DNA of 38,310 nt from Rhodospirillales bacterium (GCA_003153415.1 PLYQ01000181.1:1093-39402), one strand, 5' to 3'. Shown: positions 19,720 through 27,860, numbered from the stretch's first letter. The notes: generated by a model from the letters alone, not told the origin. Numbers and translations: made by a program.

Positions 19720-20850
19720 ATGAGCAACACTGCACTGGAGCTGCGCTCCAAGATCAGCAAGAGCGGCGAACTCGAACTGTCGCTGGCCAAGGTTCCCGTG
19801 CCCGAGCCCGGGCCCGACCAGGTCGTGGTCAAGGTCGAGGCGACGCCGATCAATCCTTCGGACTTGGGCCTGCTGCTGGGTCCCGCCGACGCCGCGACCT
19901 TCAAGTCGTCCGGCAGCGGCGATAGCACCGTGGTGACGGCCAAGGTGCCGGCCGCGGCGCTGCCCATGCTGGCGGCGCGGCTCGACAAGGCGATGCCGGT
20001 CGGCAACGAGGGCGCCGGGACGGTGGTCAAGGCCGGCTCGTCGGAGGCCGCCCAAGCGCTCAAGGGCAAGACGGTGTCGATGGTCGGCGGCGCGATGTAC
20101 ACGCAGTACCGCCTGCTCAAGGCCAGCGACTGCCAGCCGCTGCCGGCCGGCACGACGGCGGCCGAGGGCGCCTCGTGGTTCGTCAACCCGCTGACCGCCT
20201 TGGGCATGACCGAGACCATGAAGCGCGAGGGCCACAAGGCGCTGGTCCACACCGCGGCGGCCTCGAACCTCGGACAGATGCTGAACAAGATCTGTCTCAA
20301 GGACGGCATCGGCCTGGTCAACATCGTGCGCAGCGCCGAACAGGCCAAGCTGCTGAAGGGCATCGGCGCCAAGCATGTGGTCGACTCGACCGCGCCCTCC
20401 TTCACCGACGACCTCGTGCAGGCGCTGGTCGATACAGGCGCCACCATCGCCTTCGACGCGATCGGCGGCGGCAAGCTTGCCAGCCAGATCCTCACCGCCA
20501 TGGAGATCGCGATCAACAAATCGGCCAAGGAGTACAGCCGCTACGGCTCTTCCGTGCACAAGCAGGTCTATCTCTACGGCAGCCTCAACACCGGCCCGGT
20601 CGAGCTGACGCGCAACTACGGCATGATGTGGGGCGTCGGCGGCTGGCTGCTGACGCCGTTCCTGCAGAAGATCGGCCGGCCCGGCCAGGCGCCGCTGCGC
20701 GAGCGCGTCGTCGCCGAGCTCAAGACCACCTTCGCCAGCCACTACACCAAGGTGATCTCGCTGCCCGAGGCGCTGCAGCTCGCCAACATCGCCGCCTACG
20801 GCAAGCGCGCGACGGGGGAGAAGTTTTTGATCAATCCCAACAAGGGCTGA
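19720..20850 (+). CDS. zinc-type alcohol dehydrogenase / quinone oxidoreductase-like protein
   Basis: VPVPEPGPDQVVVKVEATPINPSDLGLLLG; VGNEGAGTVVKAG; MDR family pattern. Confidence 0.9.
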   Translation: MSNTALELRSKISKSGELELSLAKVPVPEPGPDQVVVKVEATPINPSDLGLLLGPADAATFKSSGSGDSTVVTAKVPAAALPMLAARLDKAMPVGNEGAGTVVKAGSSEAAQALKGKTVSMVGGAMYTQYRLLKASDCQPLPAGTTAAEGASWFVNPLTALGMTETMKREGHKALVHTAAASNLGQMLNKICLKDGIGLVNIVRSAEQAKLLKGIGAKHVVDSTAPSFTDDLVQALVDTGATIAFDAIGGGKLASQILTAMEIAINKSAKEYSRYGSSVHKQVYLYGSLNTGPVELTRNYGMMWGVGGWLLTPFLQKIGRPGQAPLRERVVAELKTTFASHYTKVISLPEALQLANIAAYGKRATGEKFLINPNKG

Positions 20851-20902
20851 CCCCTCTCCGACTCCGTCGCCGCGGACTCACCCCTCGTCTCCAACTCATG
20901 TT

Positions 20903-20926
20903 CCTCTCCCCCGCTAGGGGGAGAGG
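20903..20926. repeat. inverted repeat CCTCTCCCCC-GCTA-GGGGGAGAGG
   Basis: Perfect 10-bp arms, 4-nt loop, about 50 nt after a stop codon; terminator-like or dispersed repeat. Confidence 0.7.
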
Positions 20927-20968
20927 TGCTTGATGGCTTGAAGGGAGAGGGTCAAAAGCGTCCCAAAA

Positions 20969-20988
20969 CGTCCAGACCGGTCTGGACG
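20969..20988. repeat. perfect 20-bp palindrome CGTCCAGACCGGTCTGGACG
   Basis: Read directly; no spacer; intergenic. Confidence 0.75.
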
Positions 20989-20995
20989 CCCGCGA

Positions 20996-21014
20996 CGTCC
21001 CGCTACGCGGGACG
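20996..21014. repeat. hairpin CGTCCCGC-TAC-GCGGGACG
   Basis: Perfect 8-bp arms, 3-nt loop; intergenic. Confidence 0.65.
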
Positions 21015-21105
21015 CCTTGGATGTCGATGGCATAAGGGTTTTAGGCGATTCGTCCAGAATCCAGCCACACCCCCCACGCAACAAAGTTGTGCGCAACGGC
21101 GCCCG

Positions 21106-21420
21106 TCAGGCCGCCTTGGCGCGGATGGTCGGAATGCGGCTCACATCCTCCTCGCGCTCGGCGTGCCAGGTGTCATAGGCGGCCTGCATCCGCGTCCACA
21201 CGCCGGCCCCGTCGCCGAACAGCTTGCCGAGACGGACCGCGACGGCCGGCGACACCGGCTTGCGCTCGCGCAGGATGTCGTGAAGGTGCTGGCGGGAGAT
21301 GCCGAGCATTTCGGCGATCTCCGACTTGGCGCGGCCGGTTGCCGGGATCACGTCTTCGCGCAGGAGCGCACCGGGGTGCGTCGGGCAGCGGGCTCGATGA
21401 CGCTTGGCGACGGTGGTCAT
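21106..21420 (-). CDS. higA: HigA-family HTH antitoxin
   Basis: RCPTHPGALLREDVIPATGRAKSEIAEMLGISRQHLHDILRERKPVSPAVAVRLGKLFGDGAGVWTRMQAAYDTWHA. Confidence 0.95.
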   Translation of the reverse strand: MTTVAKRHRARCPTHPGALLREDVIPATGRAKSEIAEMLGISRQHLHDILRERKPVSPAVAVRLGKLFGDGAGVWTRMQAAYDTWHAEREEDVSRIPTIRAKAA

Positions 21421-21433
21421 GAACGGTCTCTCC

Positions 21434-21712
21434 TCAATGGTACTGCTCGAAATCGACGCGAAGCGCGTCGCCTTCGGAGAATTCGGACGTGATGCACCAC
21501 GGCCCGTTGACATGGACCGAATAGCGCGTCGGATTGAACCCCTTCAAGGGATGAAAGTCGAAGCCAGGGACGTTCATCTCCTCGGGCCTTGCGGCGACAT
21601 CCAGCCGGTCGAGCCGCCGGAAAATCCGCCCCTGCATCCTCGCGTCGATCTTCGCCGTTCGGCCCCTCTCCCACAACTCGGCCAGGGCCTTGCTCCTGAA
21701 GCTTCGAATCAT
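21434..21712 (-). CDS. higB: HigB-family (RelE/ParE superfamily) toxin
   Basis: MIRSFRSKALAELWERGRTAKIDARMQGRIFRRLDRLDVAARPEEMNVPGFDFHPLKG...RYSVHVNGPWCITSEF; immediately upstream of higA. Confidence 0.95.
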   Translation of the reverse strand: MIRSFRSKALAELWERGRTAKIDARMQGRIFRRLDRLDVAARPEEMNVPGFDFHPLKGFNPTRYSVHVNGPWCITSEFSEGDALRVDFEQYH

Positions 21713-21720
21713 CGCGCGAC

Positions 21721-21762
21721 AATGTAAGCTCTCTGCTTACGACTGTCAACAATCGGCTTACA
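21721..21762 (-). promoter_or_regulatory. higBA promoter and tandem operator
   Basis: Minus strand TTGACA-N17-TACATT ending 8 nt before the higB ATG; overlapping TGTAAGC-N5-GCTTACG and TGTCAAC-N5-GCTTACA, offset 21 nt. Confidence 0.8.
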
Positions 21763-21891
21763 GGGCGAACCGTTTGCTCCGAAGACGGCGCGCGCCTGGA
21801 AATCCATTTCGAGAAGGCGCGCGGCCTCCATGGTGACGGGGTCGACCCGATCGAGGCGCGGCTGGAGATCGACACTATCGGCAACCCTACG

Positions 21892-21963
21892 CTTCCCAAC
21901 CTTCCCACCCGCGTGGGAAGCCGCGGACGCCGATCGCATCGCGCTTTCACGCGAACCTTCCCA
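21892..21963. promoter_or_regulatory. iterated CTTCCCA heptamers (three direct, one inverted)
   Basis: CTTCCCA at 21892, 21901 and 21957; TGGGAAG at 21914 (CTTCCCA-CCCGCG-TGGGAAG). Confidence 0.5.
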
Positions 21964-22025
21964 CAATCCGCAACACACCCTCCGACGATTCCAAAAATTT
22001 TTGCGCGAATTCGCGAAAGCCGCCC

Positions 22026-22946
22026 ATGTCCCTGAAACGGCGGGATGATTCAGCTCGGGAGGATAATCGCTATCTGCGACGGATTCTGCGCCATTGGCAG
22101 GAATTCACCCGAGCATTGGGCAGCGACAGCGCAGTGATCGACCGGCTAGAGATATCGGCAGAGACAACATTGCCGCTGCTCACCGTCGATGAGCCTAATG
22201 CTGAGTATCTTTTCAACGTCCTTCGCAAGAGTATGGCATCGAGTCGCCATCTCTCGAAGCATGCTCAGACCACGGCGCTGGCAACTTTCGATCCGAAAAG
22301 CGCTGAGTTACGGACAATCGTTCGGAATCACATCGTAGGCGTTGGCAACCCGGAATACTGGGGAGGTTTGATCGCAGCGGAGGTATTTGCAGAGCAGTTC
22401 AGCGACGACGTAGACCTTCGCGCTGAAGTCGTTGCAACGTTCAGTCGCGAACCCCGAGGATTTGCCGCGACGGCGGCGCTGGCCGAACTTGTGCTGCACA
22501 ACCCTGACGAAAAGTTAGAGAATCTGCTTCGCGAGAAGGCTGACGGCGTTCACTACGACGCCGCCACACATTTTAAGTTAGTCGCGGCCTTGTCGAAACC
22601 GGACAACATCATCGAGGCACTTTGCTGGCTGCTAGCCCGCCTACCCCTAGATTTGCACCAGCTGCAGCTCTCGCGCTGGATACCAGCATTGCTCAGGCGG
22701 ATCGAGAAAGATACCGCTGTTCAAGCGGCACTTCGACTGGCGCTGATCAATTCCTCGTTGACCTCGGAGAAGGCGACGTTCATGTCACTGCTCCTTCGCG
22801 CGGGTACTATCGATGAGGGACTAAGCGCACACATGGCGACGCAGGTAAACTTGGCGCGAACGAGCGCGATGCCGGAAGTTGGCTTCGACCTTGTTGCCCA
22901 ATCCTATCGGATCGTCGAGCATGTGTTTGTAGAAGCCCTTTCGTGA
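22026..22946 (+). CDS. hypothetical all-alpha protein, possible HEAT/ARM-like solenoid
   Basis: 306-aa ORF, predominantly helical, e.g. LRAEVVATFSREPRGFAATAALAELVLHNPDEKLENLL; lower GC codon usage with in-frame TTA codons. Confidence 0.75.
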   Translation: MSLKRRDDSAREDNRYLRRILRHWQEFTRALGSDSAVIDRLEISAETTLPLLTVDEPNAEYLFNVLRKSMASSRHLSKHAQTTALATFDPKSAELRTIVRNHIVGVGNPEYWGGLIAAEVFAEQFSDDVDLRAEVVATFSREPRGFAATAALAELVLHNPDEKLENLLREKADGVHYDAATHFKLVAALSKPDNIIEALCWLLARLPLDLHQLQLSRWIPALLRRIEKDTAVQAALRLALINSSLTSEKATFMSLLLRAGTIDEGLSAHMATQVNLARTSAMPEVGFDLVAQSYRIVEHVFVEALS

Positions 22947-22976
22947 CTCCCGCGGGGTCGAGAGCATCGCCGCCGC

Positions 22977-24626
22977 TCATGCCGCCTCTCTACGACACAG
23001 GCACGACGCCCGCACCGGCACATCGGCGCGCGCCTGCGCCAGATCGAGCCGCGCCTTGATCAACGGCGCCTCCACCGTGTCGCCGCGGCGGCTCAGGCAC
23101 TCATGCAGGCCGTGCAGGCTCCAGACATTCTCCGGATGCCAGCAGGCGCGGCTGAGCTTGGGGTCCAGGCCGAGATCCTCGCGGTAGTACTTCTCGGCCT
23201 CGGCGAGGTGGCCCTGCTCGAGCAGCAGCGCGCCCAGCGCATGGCGCGGCGGCTGCATCCAGCCCCACGGCTCGTCGTAGGGCAGCGCATCGTCGAGTGC
23301 GACGGCGCTTCTCAGGTGGCGGAAGGCCACGTCGAAATTGCCGCGGCGGTATTCGAGTTCGCCGGTCAGCATCTCCTCGGCGATCGCCAGCAGGTCGACC
23401 ATGGTGTTGTTGTGCACGCGCCGCGTATCGGGCACGCGCGCACGGGCGGCACGGAAGGCCGAGCGCATGCGCTCGGCCTCGGCGATCTCGCCCAGCACCG
23501 AGTGGGCCACGCCCTTGGCATAGAGCATCATCGCCGTGGTCGTGCAGTAGAGCGCGGCGTCCTTGGGCAGCTCCTGGGCGATGATCTCGCGCCACTTGCC
23601 GAAGCGCACCAGCACGTGCTGCTTCATCGAGAGGTAGCCCTCGAGGAAGTCGGCCATCGGCGGCGACGGCACGCGCAGCACCGCCTCGGGCGTGGTATCG
23701 ATCAGCTCCTGGGCGGCGGCGATGGCCGGCGCGTACTGGCCGAGGAACATGGCGCCATAGACCACGAAGTGATGGTCGTGGCTGCGGTAGAGGGCATAGA
23801 CGTTGGCCGCGCCCTCGCGCGCCAGGAACTTGCGGTCGACCTCGACCGCCTTCTGGTTCCAGTGCACGACGTCGCGGTAGTTGCCGCACAGCACGTCGAT
23901 GTGGGTCGGCATGTGCACCAGGTGGCCCGAGTCGGGCACCAGCTCGCGCAGCCGGTCGCCGACCCGAAGCGCGCGCTGCGGAAACGGCGACATCTCCATG
24001 AGATGGACATAGAGATGCAGCAGGCCGGGATGGTCCCAGGTCGCCGGGATGTCGCGAAAGCCCTCCTCCAGCACCTCGACGGCCTCGGCCGTGCCGGCGT
24101 CCTTGGCGACGCCGCCGGTGCTGAGATCCCACATCTGCCATGGCGTCTCGTTCATGATCGCCTCGGCGAACACCGAGCGCACCTCGAGATCGCCTCGGTT
24201 GGCCTTGAACAGCTTGCGCATCTCCCGGGTGAAGGCCTTGTCCCAGCCGGACTGGTCCTCGATCGTCTCGCGCTGCGGATAGCGGGCCGGCAGGGCGTGG
24301 ATCAAGGCCTGCTCGACCGGGCTCGCACCACCGGCCGCGGCAAGTGCTGCCTTCATGGCATCGTAGGCGGCGGCGAGCGCCTGTTGCTTGCCGACCGGAT
24401 CGTAGAGATGCCAGGGCAGATTGTAGTTCGGGCCGGCCGCGTAGGAGATGCCCCAGTGCGCCATGGCGCAGGCGGGGTCATGCTCGAGCGCCTTGCCAAA
24501 ACACTTGATCGCCTCGGCATGGTTGAAGCCGAAGAGCCAGTTCAGTCCACGATCGAACCAGAGCTGGGCGTCCGGAGATTTGGTGGTGACCGGACGGGAA
24601 TAGGCACCGAGATCGTAGTAGTCCAT
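22977..24626 (-). CDS. tetratricopeptide repeat protein
   Basis: FNHAEAIKCFGKALEHDPACAMAHWGISYAAGPNYNLPW...; C-terminal LLLEQGHLAEAEKYYREDLGLDPKLSRACWHPENVWSLHGLHECLSRRG. Confidence 0.92.
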   Translation of the reverse strand: MDYYDLGAYSRPVTTKSPDAQLWFDRGLNWLFGFNHAEAIKCFGKALEHDPACAMAHWGISYAAGPNYNLPWHLYDPVGKQQALAAAYDAMKAALAAAGGASPVEQALIHALPARYPQRETIEDQSGWDKAFTREMRKLFKANRGDLEVRSVFAEAIMNETPWQMWDLSTGGVAKDAGTAEAVEVLEEGFRDIPATWDHPGLLHLYVHLMEMSPFPQRALRVGDRLRELVPDSGHLVHMPTHIDVLCGNYRDVVHWNQKAVEVDRKFLAREGAANVYALYRSHDHHFVVYGAMFLGQYAPAIAAAQELIDTTPEAVLRVPSPPMADFLEGYLSMKQHVLVRFGKWREIIAQELPKDAALYCTTTAMMLYAKGVAHSVLGEIAEAERMRSAFRAARARVPDTRRVHNNTMVDLLAIAEEMLTGELEYRRGNFDVAFRHLRSAVALDDALPYDEPWGWMQPPRHALGALLLEQGHLAEAEKYYREDLGLDPKLSRACWHPENVWSLHGLHECLSRRGDTVEAPLIKARLDLAQARADVPVRASCLCRREAA

Positions 24627-24685
24627 GGCGTGTCCCCCGCAGCAGTCTCGCGAGCCGGAAATCTAGCCGGCTTGGCGAGCTCCCG

Positions 24686-24718
24686 AAAGTGACAAGGCTC
24701 GCGCGGGCACGCTACGCT
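24686..24718 (+). promoter_or_regulatory. promoter-like element shared with 27828..27860
   Basis: AAAGTGACAAGGCTCGCGCGGGCACGCTACGCT; GTGACA-N18-TACGCT, 30 nt between motif and the GMC gene ATG. Confidence 0.6.
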
Positions 24719-24748
24719 GGCGTTCCCGGGAAAAGGAATGGATGCGCG

Positions 24749-26371
24749 ATGGCCAACGACTCCGCCTATGACTACATCGTGGTCGGTGCCGGGTCGGCGG
24801 GAGCCGTCGTCGCCAGCCGGCTGACGGAGAGCGGCGCCTACCGGGTGCTTCTGCTGGAAGCGGGAACCGAAGGCTCGAACTTCTTCTGGTCGCGTGTGCC
24901 GGTCGGCGTCGCCAAGATGATCGACGATCCGGCCGTCAATTGGTGCTACTCGTCGGAGCCGGACGAGGGCTCGGGCGGGCGGCGCATCGAGGTGCCGCGC
25001 GGCAAGATGTTGGGCGGCTCGAGCTCGATCAACGGCATGGTCTATATCCGCGGCCAGGCGCAGGACTACGACCACTGGGCGCAGCTCGGCAACCGCGGCT
25101 GGAGCTACCAGGACGTGCTGCCGATCTTCAAGCGCATGGAACGGTTCGACGGCGGCTCGGACGAATATCGCGGCCGCGAGGGCGTGCTGCGCGTCACCCA
25201 CACGCCGCGCCACAAGGTGCCGCTGCTGGAGAAGATGATCGCGGCCGCCGAGAAGATCGGCCTGCCCTACAATCCCGACCAGAATGGCGCCACGCAGGAA
25301 GGCATCGGCATGTCGCAGGTGACGATCGCCAAGGGCCGCCGCCAGAGCACGGCCTTCTGCTATCTCGACCCGGCGCGCGCGCGACCGAACCTGACGATCG
25401 ATCGCGGCGCGATGGCCGGGTCGCTGATCCTGGAGGGCAAGCGTTGCGTTGGCGTCCGCTATTCTGTCGGCGGTGTGCAGCGCAAGGCGCGGGCCAGCCG
25501 CGAAGTGATCGTCTCGGGCGGCTCGATCAACTCGCCGAAGCTGCTGGAGCTTTCCGGCATCGGCCAAGCCGACCGCTTGCGCGCGCTCGGCATCGTGCCG
25601 GTGCACGAGCTCGGCGGCGTCGGCGAGAATTTGCGCGACCATTATTCGCCGCGCGTGAAGTTCGCCATCACGGAGAAGAACCTCACCTTCAACGACAACG
25701 CCCGCGGCTGGCGGCTGGCGCGCGAGGCGCTGAAGTACGTGCTGTTTCGCGAGGGGTTCCTCGCCTCGACGTCGGTGCCGATCCGCCTGTACTTCCGCAC
25801 GCGCGTGGGGCTCGAGACACCGGATGCGACGTTCTCGATCGCGCCCTTCCTGTACGAGATCGTCGGCCACGAGCGGCGCGTCTCGAAGCGGAAGGGCATC
25901 ACCATGAACGTGAACGTGCTGCGCTCCGAGAGCACGGGCTCGATCCACATCAAGTCCTCGGATCCCGCCGAGCCGCCGGCGATCCGCTTCAATTTCCTGT
26001 CGACCGAGCACGATCGGACCGGCGTGCTGGCCGCCATCCGCAAGGGCCGCGAGCTGATGGCGACGTCGCCGCTGCGCGAGGTCACCGGAGAGGAGATCGC
26101 GCCGGGCGCGCATCTGCAGAAGGACGACGAGCTGCTCGATTGGGTGAGAAAGAACGCCGAGACGACCTACCACCCGGTCGGCACGTGCAAGATGGGTTCG
26201 GATCCGATGGCCGTGGTCGATTCCCAGTTGCGCGTGCACGGCCTGCAGGGCCTGCGCGTCGCCGACGCCTCGATCATGCCGACACTGACGAGCGGCAACA
26301 CCAACGCGCCCACCATCATGATCGGCGAGAAGTGCGCCGAACTCGTGCTGGCTGCCGCGGCGGCGCGCTAG
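24749..26371 (+). CDS. GMC family FAD oxidoreductase (choline/alcohol dehydrogenase-like)
   Basis: YDYIVVGAGSAGAVVASRLTESGAYRVLLLEAG; GKMLGGSSSINGMVYIRGQ; NTNAPTIMIGEKCAELV. Confidence 0.95.
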   Translation: MANDSAYDYIVVGAGSAGAVVASRLTESGAYRVLLLEAGTEGSNFFWSRVPVGVAKMIDDPAVNWCYSSEPDEGSGGRRIEVPRGKMLGGSSSINGMVYIRGQAQDYDHWAQLGNRGWSYQDVLPIFKRMERFDGGSDEYRGREGVLRVTHTPRHKVPLLEKMIAAAEKIGLPYNPDQNGATQEGIGMSQVTIAKGRRQSTAFCYLDPARARPNLTIDRGAMAGSLILEGKRCVGVRYSVGGVQRKARASREVIVSGGSINSPKLLELSGIGQADRLRALGIVPVHELGGVGENLRDHYSPRVKFAITEKNLTFNDNARGWRLAREALKYVLFREGFLASTSVPIRLYFRTRVGLETPDATFSIAPFLYEIVGHERRVSKRKGITMNVNVLRSESTGSIHIKSSDPAEPPAIRFNFLSTEHDRTGVLAAIRKGRELMATSPLREVTGEEIAPGAHLQKDDELLDWVRKNAETTYHPVGTCKMGSDPMAVVDSQLRVHGLQGLRVADASIMPTLTSGNTNAPTIMIGEKCAELVLAAAAAR

Positions 26372-26383
26372 AGCGGGTTCCGA

Positions 26384-27259
26384 CTAGCTCTTGGCCGCGA
26401 GCTTGTCCTCGGTCCTCAAGTCGAAGTCGCTGGCATCGTGGCGTTCATGGAGCTGGGCCTTGGGATCGCCCTGAAGGCGGTTGACGATGCGCCCGCGCTT
26501 GACGGCCGGGCGCTCGCCGATTGTATCGGCCCAGCGCTGGACGTTCTTGTAGTCCTCGACCGACAGGAACTCGCCCGCTCCGTAAAGCAACCCCTTGGCC
26601 AGACCGCCGTACCATGGCCACACCGCGATGTCGGCGATGGTGTAATCGTCGCCGGCCAGATAGCTGCTCTCGCCGAGCCGCCGGTCGAGGACGTCGAGCT
26701 GGCGCTTGGTTTCCATCGCGAACCGGTCGATGGCGTATTCGATCTTCGTCGGCGCATAGGCATAGAAGTGGCCGAAGCCGCCGCCGAGGTAGGGCGCGCT
26801 TCCCATCTGCCAGAACAGCCACGACAGGCATTCGGCGCGCGCCGCAGCCTGTTTGGGCAGGAACGCGCCGAACTTTTCGGCGAGGTAGAGCAGCATCGCG
26901 CCCGACTCGAACACGCGGATAGGTGCGGGCCCGCTGCGGTCGACCAGGGCGGGGATCTTGGAGTTGGGGTTGGCCGTCACGAAACCGCTGCCGAACTGTT
27001 CGCCTTGGCCAATCCGGATCAGCCAGGCATCGTACTCCGCGCCGGCGTGGCCAAGCGCCAGCAGCTCCTCGAGCATGATGGTGACCTTCTGGCCGTTCGG
27101 CGTTCCCAACGAATAGAGCTGCAGGGGGTGACGGCCGACCGGCAGCTCCTTGTCATGCGTGGGCCCCGCGATCGGACGATTGATGTTGGCAAAGCGGCCG
27201 CCGTTCTCCTTGTTCCAGGCCCAGACCTTGGGCGGGGTGTAATCGGATGAGCTGCTCAT
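26384..27259 (-). CDS. yghU: glutathione-dependent disulfide-bond oxidoreductase, YghU-type GST
   Basis: YTPPKVWAWNKENGGRFANINRPIAGPTHDKELPVGRHPLQLYSLGTPNGQKVTIMLEELLALG. Confidence 0.95.
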   Translation of the reverse strand: MSSSSDYTPPKVWAWNKENGGRFANINRPIAGPTHDKELPVGRHPLQLYSLGTPNGQKVTIMLEELLALGHAGAEYDAWLIRIGQGEQFGSGFVTANPNSKIPALVDRSGPAPIRVFESGAMLLYLAEKFGAFLPKQAAARAECLSWLFWQMGSAPYLGGGFGHFYAYAPTKIEYAIDRFAMETKRQLDVLDRRLGESSYLAGDDYTIADIAVWPWYGGLAKGLLYGAGEFLSVEDYKNVQRWADTIGERPAVKRGRIVNRLQGDPKAQLHERHDASDFDLRTEDKLAAKS

Positions 27260-27344
27260 TGTCCAAGTCCTCTGTTGGCGGTCATGCCGTCACTCTACAC
27301 GACCCTGCGCTCTGCTACAGTCTGCGGCCCCTTGGAGACCTTGC

Positions 27345-27770
27345 ATGATATCGCCTCGCGAGCGTCACTTTGTCGACAGGCAACGGGTCGGTCATCTGGC
27401 GACCGCCGACGCAAGCGCGATGCCGCATGTCGTTCCGGTCTGTTTCAGCCTCGCGGATGATGTGGTCTACATCACCATCGACGGGAAGCCGAAGCAGGAT
27501 CGCGGCCGCCCGCTGAAGCGGCTGCGCAACATCAGCGACAATCCGCAGGTCGCCATCGTGTTCGACCGCTACGACGAAGACTGGCGGCGCCTCGCCTGGG
27601 TCATGCTGCACGGACGGGCGGAGATCCTGACCGCCGGCATCGAGCACGACCGGGCACAATCGCTGCTGCGATCGCGTTACCGACAGCTCGACGCCATGCA
27701 GATCGAGAAGCTTCCCGTCATCGCCATCCATATCGAGCGGGTCGCGAGCTGGGGCGCCCTGGCACCTTGA
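27345..27770 (+). CDS. PPOX-class flavin/F420-type oxidoreductase (TIGR03668-like)
   Basis: ERHFVDRQRVGHLATADASAMPHVVPVCFSLADDVVYITIDGKPK...LKRLRNISDNPQVAIVFDRYDEDWRRLAWVMLHGRAEIL. Confidence 0.88.
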   Translation: MISPRERHFVDRQRVGHLATADASAMPHVVPVCFSLADDVVYITIDGKPKQDRGRPLKRLRNISDNPQVAIVFDRYDEDWRRLAWVMLHGRAEILTAGIEHDRAQSLLRSRYRQLDAMQIEKLPVIAIHIERVASWGALAP

Positions 27771-27791
27771 CCCGGGGACCTTGACCCGGGA
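27764..27791. repeat. 14-bp tandem duplication ACCTTGACCCGGGG / ACCTTGACCCGGGA
   Basis: 13/14 identical; first copy contains the stop codon of the PPOX gene. Confidence 0.8.
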
Positions 27792-27827
27792 TGTCGTGGC
27801 CCTCACTGCCCTGGGGCTGGCCGCGCC

Positions 27828-27860
27828 AAAGTGACAAGCCTCGCGCGGGCACTGTAGGCT
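27828..27860 (+). promoter_or_regulatory. promoter-like element shared with 24686..24718
   Basis: AAAGTGACAAGCCTCGCGCGGGCACTGTAGGCT; 24/25 identical over the first 25 nt; GTGACA-N18-TAGGCT. Confidence 0.6.

Noticed and set aside
16837-20742. 1301-aa minus-strand ORF
   Set aside because: Runs antisense through trmFO, MATE and the MDR dehydrogenase and across a REP-like repeat; low-complexity Arg/Gly/Ala composition typical of shadow ORFs in high-GC DNA.
20914-21096. 60-aa minus ORF MRTTLLRGGCGWILDESPKTLMPSTSKASRVAG...
   Set aside because: Lies across the palindrome array with no ribosome-binding support; could be a translated repeat, so not called as a gene.
21892-21963. Possible CRISPR-like or phage att repeat from CTTCCCA copies
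   Set aside because: Repeats are only 7 nt with irregular spacing and no spacer/repeat architecture; treated as possible regulator sites instead.
21709-21978. Minus ORF MCCGLWEGSRESAMRSASAASHAGGKVGKRRV... upstream of higB
   Set aside because: Overlaps the operator and heptamer region and runs into higB out of frame; no recognisable domain.
24719-26239. Antisense ORF 24542..26239 opposite the GMC oxidoreductase
   Set aside because: Histidine/Arg/Ala-rich shadow of a well-supported GMC gene; same reason for 14594..16213 opposite nadE and 23103..24692 opposite the TPR gene.
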